DNA from: Lineus longissimus
Taxonomy: Eukaryota; Nemertea; Pilidiophora; Heteronemertea; Lineidae
NCBI RefSeq assembly: GCF_910592395.1
Contig: NC_088311.1
Location: 9,490,501 to 9,554,500 of the forward strand
Length of the DNA stretch: 64,000 nt
Reading direction: 5' to 3'
Shown: piece by piece, positions 27,203-39,189 of the stretch
Layout of the letters: each line of letters opens with the position of its first letter
How positions within the stretch are numbered: the first letter of the stretch is position 1
Made by a program: the position numbers and the translations under genes
The notes under the pieces: generated by a model
The model's database searches: none
Told to the model about the DNA's origin: nothing
Seen by the model: only the letters and a program-made list of their open reading frames with translations

Positions 27203-27784
27203 TTATGGGGTTGGGCAGTCATGAAGTACGAAAGACATAACCACTCCGACCATTTTGAAAGGAGGGAACACATAATAGTTCTCATCCTTCGACAACTGTT
27301 GAGAGAATACGTTAACTCCCGAAGAATCTGGGAGGGGCCAAGGAGTGAAATGTGGTAACCGCCGGCCTTTCATGCAGTTTGAATCTAAAGCCATTAGGTC
27401 AAAGGTGTGAGGACCAAACCAACCCTCCACTTTTTCCCAAGAAGATGCGGTCAGTCTCGCATCGGCCTCTGAGATTCTACGTGAAGGCCCATCCGCTTGG
27501 TTATCTGCAGATCGAACATACAAGTCACAATTCAAATCAGACAGGAAAACTACCAAAGCCTTAAGCATATTCACTAGAGTTAAATCTTTTCCACTCTGGT
27601 TCTCCCAAACCTTGACCAAGGCTTGATTGTCCACAATGACGTCAAGCCTCTTATCTGAGATCATGTCAGGGATGGACTGCAAGGTCTTGCATAAAGCCTC
27701 TGCTTCCTTGAGATGAATTGGCCTGGTATCATCCTTATCCCAAAGGTCACTAATTATCAACTCGTTCGAGATGTGCGCCCCCAA
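27203..27784 (-). pseudogene. RNase H and methyltransferase-like region (copy 2)
   Basis: From GAHISNELIISDLW through IVDNQALVKVW, NQADGPSR and YYVFPPFKMVG, matching copy 1. The upstream link to RT is broken by loss of one base in a C5 run (27778-27782) where copy 1 has six. A deletion removes two residues before YVRSADN. Confidence 0.8.
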
Positions 27785-29172
27785 CCGAAACCACTAGCGT
27801 CTGTAGCCAAAGTTACATCTGTATGCCTATCCCACCTCCATTTTGACCAACTCTCGTGAGAGTCTAGAAATCGCCAGAAAAGGATCTCCTCTCGGAGTCC
27901 CCCAGACAACTGGATTACCCCTCCGTGCTTTTCCGCCCAACTGACGCTTCTTGCCATTTGCCGAATGTACAACCTAGCTACTGGGATGCAGAGACAAAAC
28001 GAGTTACATTTGCCCATTAGCTTCTGAAGGGACTTCACATGGACGAAGTCGTCTGCCAAAATAGATTCCCTCAACAACCTAAAAGAGTCTTTTTTCTCTT
28101 GTGGAATCTCAAATACCCTCAAGTCCGAATGAACGATCAAACCCAAGTGTATCATCTTCAATACTGGAAACCACAACGACTTTAAAAATTCTATTGTAAA
28201 ACCAAGGCAAGACAGGACTACAGCGTTATAGTAAATCGACCACCCTGTGCTCACCACTGTTGGCCTTTTCACCCCCACTAAAGGGCCTAGAAACCGGTCG
28301 TCCAAATACTGAGTGGTTATCATTCCCTTACTTCTTAGCAAAGTGGTAACCTGCATCCCAACGGTTTGGTACACGAAAGGACTGATACTCCAGCCGAATG
28401 GTAACACCGTGTATTGGAAGTAAAAACCACCAAACTGAACCTCAAAATACTTCTTCGAGTTCTCTGATAATCGCACCCTCTGATACGCGGACTTCTCGTC
28501 CGAGGATGCCATGTAATCGCCCTCCTCCAACAAGGTTGGTATAAGCGACAGACCCTCCAGGGTGAATGGCATGTGTTTCATGAACAAATTTAGAAAACGC
28601 TCATCATGGCACAGACGATTTTTCCTTGATCCCTCAATCATGAGGAGAGGCATAACCAAATGTGGTGGCTGGACATCCCCCACTCTGCCAACATATTCAA
28701 GAGCCCCACTTCTGAGACCCTCCTCTAAATGCTTAATGATCTCACCCTTGAATTTAATGCAGTTGTCATAATTTGAAAAAATTTGAGCTGGCGGCCTGTC
28801 GGAGTTGAGCCGGATACTCTTAAAAACACCTTTATAAGGCCTGAAGAAGCTTTCTACATTAACGCCATTGTGTAGCCAGGCCTTGACCATGCGTGACCCA
28901 TCATTGTCGACTACCCTAAACAGACTCTCCCAATTCTCTAACTCAGAATGCAACTGACCGGAAACAAAGTGGTTCGGATCTCTCAGCCTAAAATCCCCCA
29001 TGCGTGCTTCCCAATCCGTTTATGAAGACCAGTCGTCCTCCAGAATATTCTTCATACTGAGAGGCAGGGCAGTAGTAGGCCTACCCCTTTAGTCCGAGAA
29101 ACGCAGTTCTCGGCGTTCCGAAACCAGTCGAACAGGATCAAATGCCTCACAATATTCCCACTGTGGAACCTC
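27757..29172 (-). pseudogene. DIRS-group reverse transcriptase (copy 2)
   Basis: Open from 29001 to 27757 with LPFGWSISPFVYQ and QYLDDRFLG, and continuous past the point where copy 1 is frameshifted. An earlier CAA codon is TAA (29022-29020), so translation from the upstream exon (EVPQWEYC, acceptor at 29173) would stop. Confidence 0.82.
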
Positions 29173-29592
29173 CTGTAATACATCATGAGAAATAAATCAA
29201 TAGGTGTCTGGGAAAGAGAATTATATTTCCCAACCAATCGCGTCTCTCAGACCACAGAGGTAGACCTAAAACTCCCCGCCATCTCAAGGTGGTGTTACCC
29301 ACGAGGCTTAGTATCCCCAGATAGCGGAAAATCAAGGTCCCCTAGATCACTACACGAGAGCTGATCATGAAACAAAACAATTTTAGACCTAAAGGCTGGA
29401 CCCATTATAACGCGGCAATGCCGCCATCATAGTCAACCAGGTAGCCCGAATTTCCTTTTCACAAGAAAGGGCGTCTACTCTGATGGATGAATTGTCCCTA
29501 GGCGAATGAAAAGAACTATTCATCATTTCCGAGACATTGTCCCAAATAAACTACCTCCTAAAAAAAAGATAAAGGAAAACAAAAACCTCACG
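29173..29592 (-). other. Intron 3 of copy 2
   Basis: GTGAGG to ATTACAG, 420 bp, against 146 bp in copy 1. Its extra 270 bp include sequence with no match in copy 1. Confidence 0.6.
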
Positions 29593-30287
29593 GAAACCAT
29601 TTGTAACAAGTTACCGAATTGTTCCTTCTTGACCACCTTGTTATATGAATTATGAGGGCAATCACGTACAAAATGATCTAAGGATTTACAGACAAAGCAG
29701 CCCGAAGCACCCCCTCGCCTCCCTCGTGCCCCGTACGATCTGCCCCTAGCTCCATAAGCCTGAGGATGGGACCAAGGAGGAGAGGTAGATTTTTCACCAG
29801 ACCCCTTGATCCCCTTTCCCGGTTTTTTTCTCTCCTCGGTCTCTTCTTTCATTTTCTTTGCTTTGCGAGCGGATTTTTGCCACGCATCGATCGCCGTCTG
29901 AGCTTTTCTCGACTGTTCATCCCCGATCATTTTAGTTACAAGAGTGTGCAGTGGATAACCCGCCCCATCGTTCTCCCTGCAAGCCTTTAACGTCATCGTG
30001 TACAGCGAAGCCTCCGAACTTCCGGCAATAACGGCCGCATCGTGTAGATTTTCCATTTAGGCCAACAAAACGCCGTTATCGGTCGTGGATCTTAAAGCAA
30101 AGGCACTCACCTGTTTCAGCACGAATTCCACAGATCCTGCATCTCCCGCTTGCTTTAGTTTCTTAAGATCCGCCTCCATTCTGGACAAGCGATCGCCACC
30201 GTCACCACCGTCCGTAGCCGAAGCAGTCGTAGTAGAGCCTGTACCCGAATCCCGCTACGCCTCCCCAGAATCGTCGTGTGGAGCCGC
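29593..30287 (-). pseudogene. DIRS-group gag, exon 3 (copy 2), zinc knuckle intact
   Basis: Carries the complete knuckle CFVCKSLDHFVRDC (about 29703-29662), followed by NSYNKVVKKEQFG. Upstream codons contain at least two stops relative to copy 1 (GEA* near 30255 and LLA*ME near 30058), so gag is not expressible as a whole. Confidence 0.8.
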
Positions 30288-30552
30288 CTGAAAAAGACCA
30301 TAATCTTTAGGTAAAAAACCGCGCCTTTCAAATTCTTAATCACTAATAGTATATCGTGTAGTCAATGGTAGTTCCGTGTTTTGAGTTTTGTTGCCCTATT
30401 GATGTTCCGATAGTAACCTACGCTATCCGACCTAGATTTTTGCCTCTGCGGGAAATGGAATAATATCAAACACGCCATTACCTGCTAGCGTCATCACCTT
30501 TCAAATAAACCCTTTCCTATTTTGAGAAGAAAAAAAGAGCCCCAACACTCAC
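30288..30552 (-). other. Intron 2 of copy 2
   Basis: GTGAGT to TCTTTTTCAG, 265 bp, same place and phase as 16288-16582. Confidence 0.75.
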
Positions 30553-30960
30553 CCTCTTTGTGCCTTTCCCTTTTCCCTTATCCTCTGGCGTCAGTGTGGC
30601 TCCCGTGGACAAGACCTGGGCGTCTGGAGCCCCGCCCTGGTTCGCCTCCATGATAGCGCAGTGTACCACCAGTTTCTTATTACGAAACGTATCTTCTTTC
30701 GCCCCCATGTCCAATAGAATCTTCATTTTATATCCAGTTAGCGCTAGGATCTGCTTCTCCAAGTCCTTTTCCGTGAATGTCGTCAACGGGTAGCGTTTTG
30801 AGGGACTTGCGAAATCCTCCTCTGGCACCTGTTCTAACGCTTTCAGCCGCAACACTACCGGTAAGATGTCTTTTCCCTTCAAAGAGTGTCTATCCCGGAG
30901 ACACACCTTCGGGGTAGACGGGTCCGCGGCAGAACCAATTTTGTCCGATGTGTCCGTCAT
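30553..30960 (-). CDS. DIRS-group gag, exons 1 and 2 fused (copy 2)
   Basis: From MTDTSDKIG through ..LTGYKMKILLDMGAKED to KGKGTKR in one open frame of 136 codons. The joint MK|IL is exactly where copy 1 has a 307-bp intron. It ends at AGAGG|GTGAGT. Confidence 0.82.
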
Positions 30961-31270
30961 CCTGACTCAAGTAACGAATGGCTCGTCCGACGTGCATCCT
31001 AGACTTTATTCGGATCTCCAGGACCCTCGACACGTTGTCAAATGACTCCCTTATGTAATCTCCGCCTGCGGGCATTATTCCCTCGCCGAGTCCAAAAGAA
31101 CGACCCGAAACACACTCCCCGATACCTTTCAGGGAAGGAGGAAAAACATTGAATCTCCAAACAAAAGACACGTTGACCTTCAAACTTCTCCTTCTTTCAC
31201 CGGGAACAAAAAGGACAAAGGAAAACGAACAACAAACCGCTCCACTCCATTGAACCATGGTCGGAGTCAT
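30890..31270 (-). CDS. Possible upstream ORF overlapping gag (copy 2)
   Basis: A 126-codon frame, homologous to 15299-15643, ending PEGVSPG inside gag. See that entry for the doubts. Confidence 0.3.
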   Translation of the reverse strand: MTPTMVQWSGAVCCSFSFVLFVPGERRRSLKVNVSFVWRFNVFPPSLKGIGECVSGRSFGLGEGIMPAGGDYIRESFDNVSRVLEIRIKSRMHVGRAIRYLSQDDGHIGQNWFCRGPVYPEGVSPG

Positions 31271-31599
31271 AAACCGATTGCACTCTATTGGTTATATAAA
31301 AAAGCCCCTACACTACACCCTACTAGCGACCCAAAACAATAGCCGCAACAATCTCTTATTGCTCTCAGCGCTTGGGCTTTTCTAAACATACATTCATTAA
31401 ATGCATGCACCAAGTGCATGCCCCACGATTGCAGGGAAGAAAGAATTATGGGTCGCCAAACATAACCCGAGCAAAGAAAAACCGGAATGGTTTCAAAAAT
31501 GGGCGAGCCAAATAATCTTCATTTCCCCGCCTTCGAAACTGGGTCACTATTCTTGAGGTTCTCAGTGTGCGTGGGCCATCCAGATGATCCCCGCCATCT

Positions 31600-31890
31600 G
31601 CGGCCCCTCTTTGCAAAGAGCGCCATCCAAGTTTCACCTCCGAAAGGTTCAAGTATGAATCCCTAAGGCCTATCTTCGAAAAGATTACCATTCCAAAACT
31701 AAACCTCCGAACGGTTCCAGTATGCGCGGGCAATCCCGAGGCTCCCCACCATCAATGGCCCATCTTCGCAAAGATCGCCATCCAATTTGTTAACCTCCGA
31801 AAGGTCCAACTATGGGCAATCTAACGATTCCCAACCGACTGTGGTCTATCTTCTGAAAGATTACCACCCGAACCGCAAGGTTCTAATACT
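31600..31890 (-). repeat. Tandem array of paired hairpins (copy 2)
   Basis: Same array as 14679-14959, read on the minus strand: CTCTTTGCAAAGAG, AACCTTTCGGAGGTT-type and ATCTT/AAGAT stems alternate. Some stems have decayed by one base. Confidence 0.8.
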
Positions 31891-31964
31891 TACATGGCAC
31901 TGCCAATCCTAGTTGGCAGGTCGAACCGCCGCAGGGAGCTGGACGAACGTCCTGCGCCCGTGCG

Positions 31965-32033
31965 TTCCAAAGAACAACTGAATAAGTAGGTCTCGCTTCG
32001 AACACGCATGGTGACGTCACACCACTCGGAATA
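31965..32033 (-). repeat. A1 repeat, terminal end of copy 2
   Basis: Complement of A1 in copy 1, ending CCACTCGGAATA against GPCR flank tccccaaattg. Contains the TGACGTCA palindrome. Confidence 0.88.
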
Positions 32034-33167
32034 TCCCCAAATTGCTCTCTTTGTGTCATCACTGCAAAGTGTGCCGTCGTCGATGACTTTTTCCTTTTGG
32101 TGTAGGCAGTGAACTAAAACAAATCACAATATTGAAGGCGTTCTGTCTTGTACTATCTGATGAACTCACCAAAAGTAGCATAAAAATATTCTCCCTGAAT
32201 CATAGCGAATCGCATACCGGTATGCATAATGTTCGATCATAGGCGGATTTAGCATGCCCGACTGCGTTTACTTCAAGGGATTCTATTCGGACTCTTCCTA
32301 ACCAATCTCGTCGTCTATTTCTGGGGCAGTTGTTATCTCTAGCGCCAGACAGCCTCCAACTCAGCATGGCAGTGTGACAGTGCCTATGGTTCAAGTCAGT
32401 TTTCTGATGAGAACGCGATCATCGGTCCCGGTGCTGAAGAACATTGGGCAAAAGAAATTTGTCAATGGAGATGACTATTGACAAAGACATTTAAATAAAA
32501 CCGTATATCCCGGAGGGCGGAATTGCTTTCAAGCCCCGAGGGACTTCGATGGAGCACGAGCTAGCGTAATGATGTTTGGATTGGTATATCACATTACATG
32601 TTATACAGCATATCCTAGAAAATAAACGTGGAATGACAAAACATCTACACGTACATGTATATTGTAGAAAGAAATGTCTCGTTTTATGCATCCTTTAAAA
32701 TTGACCAAAGTTAAGCGTAAGTTGCACCATATCAACATGCAGCTGAATTAATCCGCATCTGCGAAGTAGGGGCATCCAATGTCTAGGGGCATCACACTTC
32801 ATCACATTGCATGGGATGTTCTTTATTGTGCCGGATACAGCGCGGAGAAGCGATGCGAGAATCAAGAAAATGTGCTTAGAAACAAGTAAACTTATTCATT
32901 CAAATGACAAATTGTGTACACAATATCTACAAAGGTTGATAAAATAAGGCAGCAGCAATACATACAATCAAAGCATGAATTCGACATTGTTCAAATGGTG
33001 ATATGATTAAAACTATTCGATGCATTTTCATTGAAAGAACACTGCATTCATATGGTTTATCATTTATATACGGTCAGCGGGATTATCAGCAAACTACTTC
33101 ATAGAACACAAATAGTGCAATGTGGCTAAAGGCTACTTTTGCCTGAGGAGTATGAATCAAAAGTCCC
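32034..33167. repeat. GPCR upstream flank (unit B), continued
   Basis: Homologous to 12056-13213 of unit A. Non-coding as far as I can see. Confidence 0.85.
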
Positions 33168-33170
33168 TAA

Positions 33171-33798
33171 GGCTGATGTTACATAGGAATGAGCTACTCA
33201 CGCCACATTTTTCATCGACTCACGGCTCATTTTCACGTGTCACTCCTCATTTGTCACGAGTGACCGCGGCGGTTTACAAACAGATCATTTTTCGCTCGTT
33301 CATTTGTCACTTGGATTTTCTCGGCGACGCACATGGTCTCAGAAGAAGAAGAGATGGCAGCCATGCTGCTCCTGATGGAGAATAGAAAACGTAAGCGGAG
33401 GCGACGGACGAGAACAATGTGGTACATTAAAGTGCTGCATTTTTGCATTTTTTGTTTCTCATTTCCAATCGAAATTAGCTATTGTGTTAATGTGTGAACT
33501 AATGAAAATGCCGAAAAGTAGCTATACTCACAGTTTCGAAGATGATATCACTACAAATGCACATGGACGTCCACTTTCTTTGCCAGCTCATTTCACAAAG
33601 AATGAACATGTCCATTCGTCGCCTCACGCGTGAAATGACATGAAATGACGTGAGGCGACGAATGCGGGCAAAACTTACAAAATTCACTTCAATGAGAACA
33701 GGTCAATAGGTTTTCCAATGTCCATTCATCAGCTCACGAATGACAAGTGACAAATGAGTCGTGAGTGGATGAAACGTGAGGTCTATGTAACTTCAGCC
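33171..33798. mobile_element. PIF/Harbinger remnant (628 bp)
   Basis: Inverted ends GGCTGATGTTACATAG and (inverted) GGCTGAAGTTACATAG, with TAA duplicated on both sides (33168-33170, 33799-33801). Unit C shows the empty site cccctaagaatc at 37513. A 3-bp TWA-type target duplication is diagnostic of PIF/Harbinger. It contains a transposase N-terminus fragment (33333-33497). Confidence 0.85.
33333..33497 (+). pseudogene. HARBI1-like transposase N-terminal fragment
   Basis: 54 codons. The start MVSEEEEMAAMLLLMENRKR followed by an Arg-rich run (KRRRRTRTMWYIK) has the acidic/aliphatic-then-polybasic-then-Trp layout seen at the N-terminus of Harbinger nucleases in animals. The catalytic domain is missing. 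Resemblance is by memory of the family, so moderate confidence. Confidence 0.5.
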
Positions 33799-33801
33799 TA
33801 A

Positions 33802-34914
33802 GAATCAACACAAATTCGAAACATATCGGTTCACATTCGCCATTCAAATTTGAAACATCTGTCTGGGATTGTTTTTCTGGAAATAGATTTGTGCGAAAGT
33901 ACACAACGGCGCATTTCGTTGTTGATTTCATCGATGAACAACTCCCTGTCAATTGGTTAGCGTGTGTGAAATGCTGAACGTTCGATTACGTGTCACCACA
34001 GTTAGATCTAGATACGTGAACTCCCCGATCTAGCTATACACTGTGGGACATGTATCTCCATGGCACACACGTACAGTCGAATCGACGAATGTTGAGGGTT
34101 TCCGCCTGAACTGGCGGACTACTCGCCGAAATTGTCGACAACTGGCTGATCGGGTATCTTCCTAATTGGTTAGTTAGAGGGCCATTGGCATTATTGAGGC
34201 CATATCATAACCAAGCTGCCCGATGCCCAGCCACCATCCATTGTACAGTAATAGATCCCATCGTTGAATTGCCAAACAAAATGAAGACGAAAAATCTAAA
34301 TCTGACCGCTTTATCACTCTATTAGGATTTCACTCCAGACTGGGTCATGTGGACTGTCGTACAGCAATCATCTTTGCGCGAGTCGATGCATTGACGACGC
34401 ATTGCGCGGATGCTCAATTAGAAATTCAGAATAAAATGTGTAACATTTTCCGGAAATAGATTACTTCATGTAATCAAACAGGAGAGGAGCAAACATAAAA
34501 GTCTGCCGTGTTGTTCTTATTGTTTCATGATGACCGCTCGTTTGAACCTTGAACCAAGATCAACTTCCATGTACCAGGCTCAGTGCATAAAGGAGTTGTA
34601 TGATGGGTTCCGCGGATCTGTGTCGACGTTCTAAATTTCAGCCTGGTAGCAAACATGGATGACGTCAGTCGAGAAATGTAACAATATCAAGTGAAATTTC
34701 ATTGTTTTGAATGTATTCGTGTGTAATTGCCTCCACCGAACACCAGCTATGCGTGTAAATTCAAAGGGTTGGTGCTGGTTTGCGTTCTCTTCAACCATCT
34801 CGATAACATTCACATTTTAAATTGACACGGCGTTCACTTAGACAAATATGTTGCAATAGTCATTGCAACTACAATTATAAGCGTTTCAACACACTTAGTA
34901 ACTAAGCAATAATT
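33802..34914. repeat. Unit B/unit C boundary and GPCR downstream flank
   Basis: End of unit B (to about 33995), then the start of unit C, homologous to 9398-10350. Here cgttcgattacgtgtcaccac is uninterrupted, giving the empty site for the Ty3/gypsy insertion. No gene seen. Confidence 0.85.
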
Positions 34915-35949
34915 TCATTTGCGAGTAATATTGAATATTCGGCAAATTGTCCGCCGGAAACTACGTCCTGTAAGAAAATAAATGTAGAAATTAACAAATG
35001 AATTCAATGTATTCAAAAGATATGAGGTTTTCTTGACGACAAAATCAACTTCCGTTTGCAGTGCAAAAACGTTTGAATGATCAGCAATAAGAACCATTAT
35101 TTGATATACGCCACCTGGCGTCTCCAGCAAAACAAACACCACCACGACGGCCATGACACGAACTGTTGTTGATCTCATCTGGTCGTTCACGTGCCTCACG
35201 TTACGAGAAAGATTTTTATCATTTGCTCGTTTCAAAGTGCGAAGTATGACAAAGGTAATTACTATAAGGGTTATATTTGGTAGCAATGAATTAATAAGAG
35301 TGTGGAGTATAAGGATGTAAATTGCTAGGAAATATGGATTCAACAAGAAATCCGTTTGTACGCGCGAAGGTTTTTGGGTTCCAGTACATTTATCAAACAC
35401 GAATGACGGTTCAAAGCAAAACATAAGCGGAATACGGTAGAGGAAAGATGAAATGAAGACAGTACAAATGGCGTGGCAGGCCCTTCTCTTAGTGCAAATC
35501 AGAGCAGCTTTCAGTGGTATGCACACAGCCACAAAGCGCTCTATAGCCATACAGATTGTTAGATAAATCGACGTGGTTTTAGCGAACCATACGAACATAT
35601 ACAAGTAGGAAGCTGCTTTTTCGTAAAATTCCCTATACTGAACGAATGCACCAAAATAGTAGTTTATTACTGGAAATGTATGATCTAGAATGTTTGCGAT
35701 TAACACGAGATTATCAGCGACCGCAAGAGCTACCAGTAACACTGACGTTGATGTAAAGGGTCGCTCCTTTGAAATGACAAGGATGGCCAGACTGTTGCCG
35801 AGCAAACCTAAAAAACCGATAAAAATCAGTAGCGGGACATTGAGTATAAACTCAATCCATGTTGTGATGTCCTGATTAATGTTAGAGATTTTGTAGAAGC
35901 TACATTGTTTTTCCTCTCTTGAGAATGTGGTCAACTGGTCTACGTGCAT
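34915..35949 (-). CDS. Class A G-protein-coupled receptor, peptide (FMRFamide-like) type, unit C paralogue
   Basis: 344 residues, the same length as the 10351-11385 gene and clearly its paralogue. Differences cluster in TM7 and its approach (FALQTEVDFVVKKTSYLLNT), in the TM3/loop region (VCIPLKAAL for VRMPLKVSL) and in TM1 (GFLGLLGNSLAIL). The ERF, LETPG and NSFVNFYIY variants are shared. It is full length with no stops. The conservation of length and of the odd motifs suggests both copies are functional and may differ in ligand response; this last point is inference. Confidence 0.88.
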   Translation of the reverse strand: MHVDQLTTFSREEKQCSFYKISNINQDITTWIEFILNVPLLIFIGFLGLLGNSLAILVISKERPFTSTSVLLVALAVADNLVLIANILDHTFPVINYYFGAFVQYREFYEKAASYLYMFVWFAKTTSIYLTICMAIERFVAVCIPLKAALICTKRRACHAICTVFISSFLYRIPLMFCFEPSFVFDKCTGTQKPSRVQTDFLLNPYFLAIYILILHTLINSLLPNITLIVITFVILRTLKRANDKNLSRNVRHVNDQMRSTTVRVMAVVVVFVLLETPGGVYQIMVLIADHSNVFALQTEVDFVVKKTSYLLNTLNSFVNFYIYFLTGRSFRRTICRIFNITRK

Positions 35950-37580
35950 CTTTGCAATGATATGTACTACACTTCACGCAAGTAGCTCTCTTCTGTAACC
36001 TCCAGTCGGGTGAATATGTATGTGAACCCGAAAGGAAAAGATGCTTACCTTACAATGATTACCTCAACTATAACAATTCAACGATTTTTTTAGTGTCCTT
36101 AAGAATTTTCAAAAGTTGTTATCGTCTACGCTGGCTATTTATCATGGCAACTTCTCGAAATCTCTCACGCCGGGACGATTGGCTAAAGTGATCCTTGGTG
36201 GCAGTTTGAAGTTGCGATTCGTATAAGACGCGTCTTTTTAGACGGTTTATCAGGCATTTACCAGAATATGCCCATACCACTTCCTCACTATCTGAGCGCC
36301 CTTCGGTGACGTCGCTGAGCCACTTTACATAAAGTTACATCACTTCTCTCTGAGGACCAGTCCAATGTTTTTGAGTGTTTCATCTTCGGACCGTTTCCAC
36401 TATTGCCATTGCTAAGGAAACGCCAGATGTCGTCGATGGTTATTTCGTTTATGTCTAGGTAGTGAACAGAAACAAAACGTTCTGTCTTGTACTATCTGAT
36501 CTCACCAAAAAAGCAGAAAATTATTCTCCCTGAATCATAGCGAATCGCGTACTGGTATGCATAAATGGTCGATCATGGGCAGATTTAGCATGCTCGACTG
36601 CGTTCACTTCAAAGGATTGTATTCGGACTTTTCCTAAACAATCTCGTCGTCCATTTGGGGCGGTTGATACCTTCAGCGTCCGACAGCCTCCCACTCAGTA
36701 TGGCAGCAGTGTGACATGCAGTGCCTATGGTTCAAGTCAATGCGGTGCTGAAGAACCATGGACAACTGAAGTTTGTAAGTGGAGATGACTGTTGATAAAG
36801 AAATTATTGATAATAGGAATAAAACCATATACCGGAAGGCAAAATTGCTATCCCGCCCCGAGGTAATGTGACGGAGCACGAGCGAGCGTAATGATGTTTG
36901 GATTGGTATCCCACATTACATGTTATAGAGCATATTCCAGAAAATACACGTTAAATGACAAAACATCTATATTGTAAATAGGATTGGTCGATTCATTTCG
37001 GTTGGATAGAAAGGTCTCTTTTTTGCGTCCTTTAAAATTGACCAAAGTTAAGCTTAAGTTGCACCATTCAACATGCACCTTAATTAATCCGCATCTGCGA
37101 AGTAGGGGCATCCAAAGTCTAGGGGCATCACATTTCATCACACTGCATGGGGTGTTCTTTATTGTGCCGGGGACAGGACGGAGAAGCGATGCAGGAATCA
37201 AGAAGATATGTTTAGAAACAATTAAATTTATTCATTCAAATGACAGATTTTGTGCACGTTATCTACAAAGGTTAATAAAATAAGGCAGCAGCAATATATA
37301 CAATTTATATCTCCAAATCAAAACATGAACTCGACACCGTTCAAAATGGCGATATATTTAAAACTATTCGAGATGCATGTACATTGAAAGTACACTGCAC
37401 TCACATGGTTCATCATTTCTATAAAGTCAGTGGGATTAACAGCAAACTGCATAGAACACAAGTGGTGCAATGTGGCTAAAGGCTGCTGTTGCTTTAGGAG
37501 TATTACATGTAATCAAAAGCCCCTAAGAATCAACACAAATTCGAAACATGTTGGTTCACATTCGTATTTGAAATTTGAAC
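35950..37580. repeat. GPCR upstream flank (unit C)
   Basis: Homologous to 11386-13270 of unit A with several deletions. The match fades after about 37580, which is taken as the end of the triplicated region. No gene seen. Confidence 0.8.
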
Positions 37581-39189
37581 CATCTGGCCATCAACAAGCA
37601 AAGAGCAATTGGACATGTCTGCCGTGACGAACAAATTTTTTGTAAGTGATCCATTTGGATTTAAAGGAAAACTATCGTACATAATAACTTAATTATGATA
37701 GATTGTTAAAGATTGCCGATTTCGTAATTCATAATTACACGTCTATTGTCTGTAAACAAAGCCCGCTTTCACCTAGGCCTAAATTTCTATTGTCCTGCTG
37801 TCAAAGGGTTTTCAGGGCAAATCTCTCCAACATCGAACCCCGCTAAAACAGCTTTCATGTTGTTCGATAAGCCTAATGCCGGCGAGATAAACGTAATGGA
37901 CGATGTTACGGTTCGCGTGTTAAAACTTTTCACTTGTCACAAGTTGGAACAAAACTTCCAGATTTGTTTCCGGTCAATACTGAATGAGTACCTTTCCAGA
38001 TTTTGGCACGCCAAAGCGTAACCGGCTTGATATAATGGCATAATATGAAATGAGGGTAAAAGGCGATGCGATCGTGAAGCTAATTGCAGACTCACTCATT
38101 GCGAATAACTCGGTCGTTATAAAGTTGACAACGTAAACCGGCGTTCCATGTGAATATAACCTAGCCTCCAATTCAAGCTGATATGCCATTTCAAGGATTA
38201 TATAATACAGCCAGTTATCTTCTTTATCTATTTCTTCCTCGCACTTAAGCAGTACAAGATTACGTGTATGTGTATATCATACAAGTAAAGTAAAAATTAT
38301 GCAGAACTCTCCAAAGATGCTACTTTATTATGCCTTACAATATTACGTGATTAGCCAGCGGCTATATTCCATGAGTGGTTTGGAAAAAACGAGGACATGA
38401 AAATGGAACGGCACCGTGCGTACTATTAAGTGTGATCTTCATTTTTGCATGAAGAAGCAAATGAAGTGATTATCAAGCAACTCTTCATCGCTCTTCTAAG
38501 GAAGGTGCAACAATTATCTCAGATTATCGAGGATAAAACTAGGCATACATAGTACAGATTTTTACCAAGTAGGTATAGATTAGCTCTTAATCATTACTTA
38601 ATGTTATGTATGCAATATGAAAGTGCCACGCATTTTGATACCATTGTCAAAATTTCCAAACTCGAAATATCACCCCTCCCTCCTCATACTCATCTCGAAT
38701 TCCCCAAAAACGTGATGACATCCAGGAAGCCAATCTTCGATGATCTGTACCCTCTCGGCGACGGACTTCATTACAATGTTATACAATACCATTTTATCGG
38801 CATGGAAGTGCCATACTCTATAATGGGCCATACTCTAGAATAGGGGACGTAAAAACACCGATAGATATATTGTTTCAATGCAACAACAATTAATTACATT
38901 ATTGTAAACAGATGATATATCTCCAAGATATACTGTCTTTTTTTATTTACTCTAGGCAGTTTTCGTGGCTTTATGTCAGAAACGACACATAATTCAAACT
39001 TCCTTATGGTCTTTTTCGGACAAAAATACATGTATGTACAACTTATTGATATAAACATCTTGTGATGAACCAACACACAAATAAACACCTTGACTAGCAT
39101 CATTTCTTTAAAGGGAGAATATAGACTTTGGAATGGCCTTGGAATCATCCCTGGCTTAGTGCGTTATGATTACTGTTCAGAATCAACTG

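Larger units (their letters stand above)
24643..32033 (-). mobile_element. DIRS-group tyrosine-recombinase retrotransposon, copy 2
   Basis: Same plan as copy 1 but inverted: A1 ends at 32033, B1/A2 joint at 24964-24969, B2 from 24649. Left flank ttactgatg and right flank tccccaaattgctc are contiguous in unit A (12047-12065), so insertion added no target duplication. It lacks intron 1 and keeps the gag zinc knuckle. Damage is extensive: stops in gag (GEA*, about 30255) and RT (TAA at 29022-29020), a one-base loss at the RNase H start (five C at 27778-27782), a G run expanded from 6 to 13 at 25815-25827, and a stop at the recombinase nucleophile. Confidence 0.92.
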
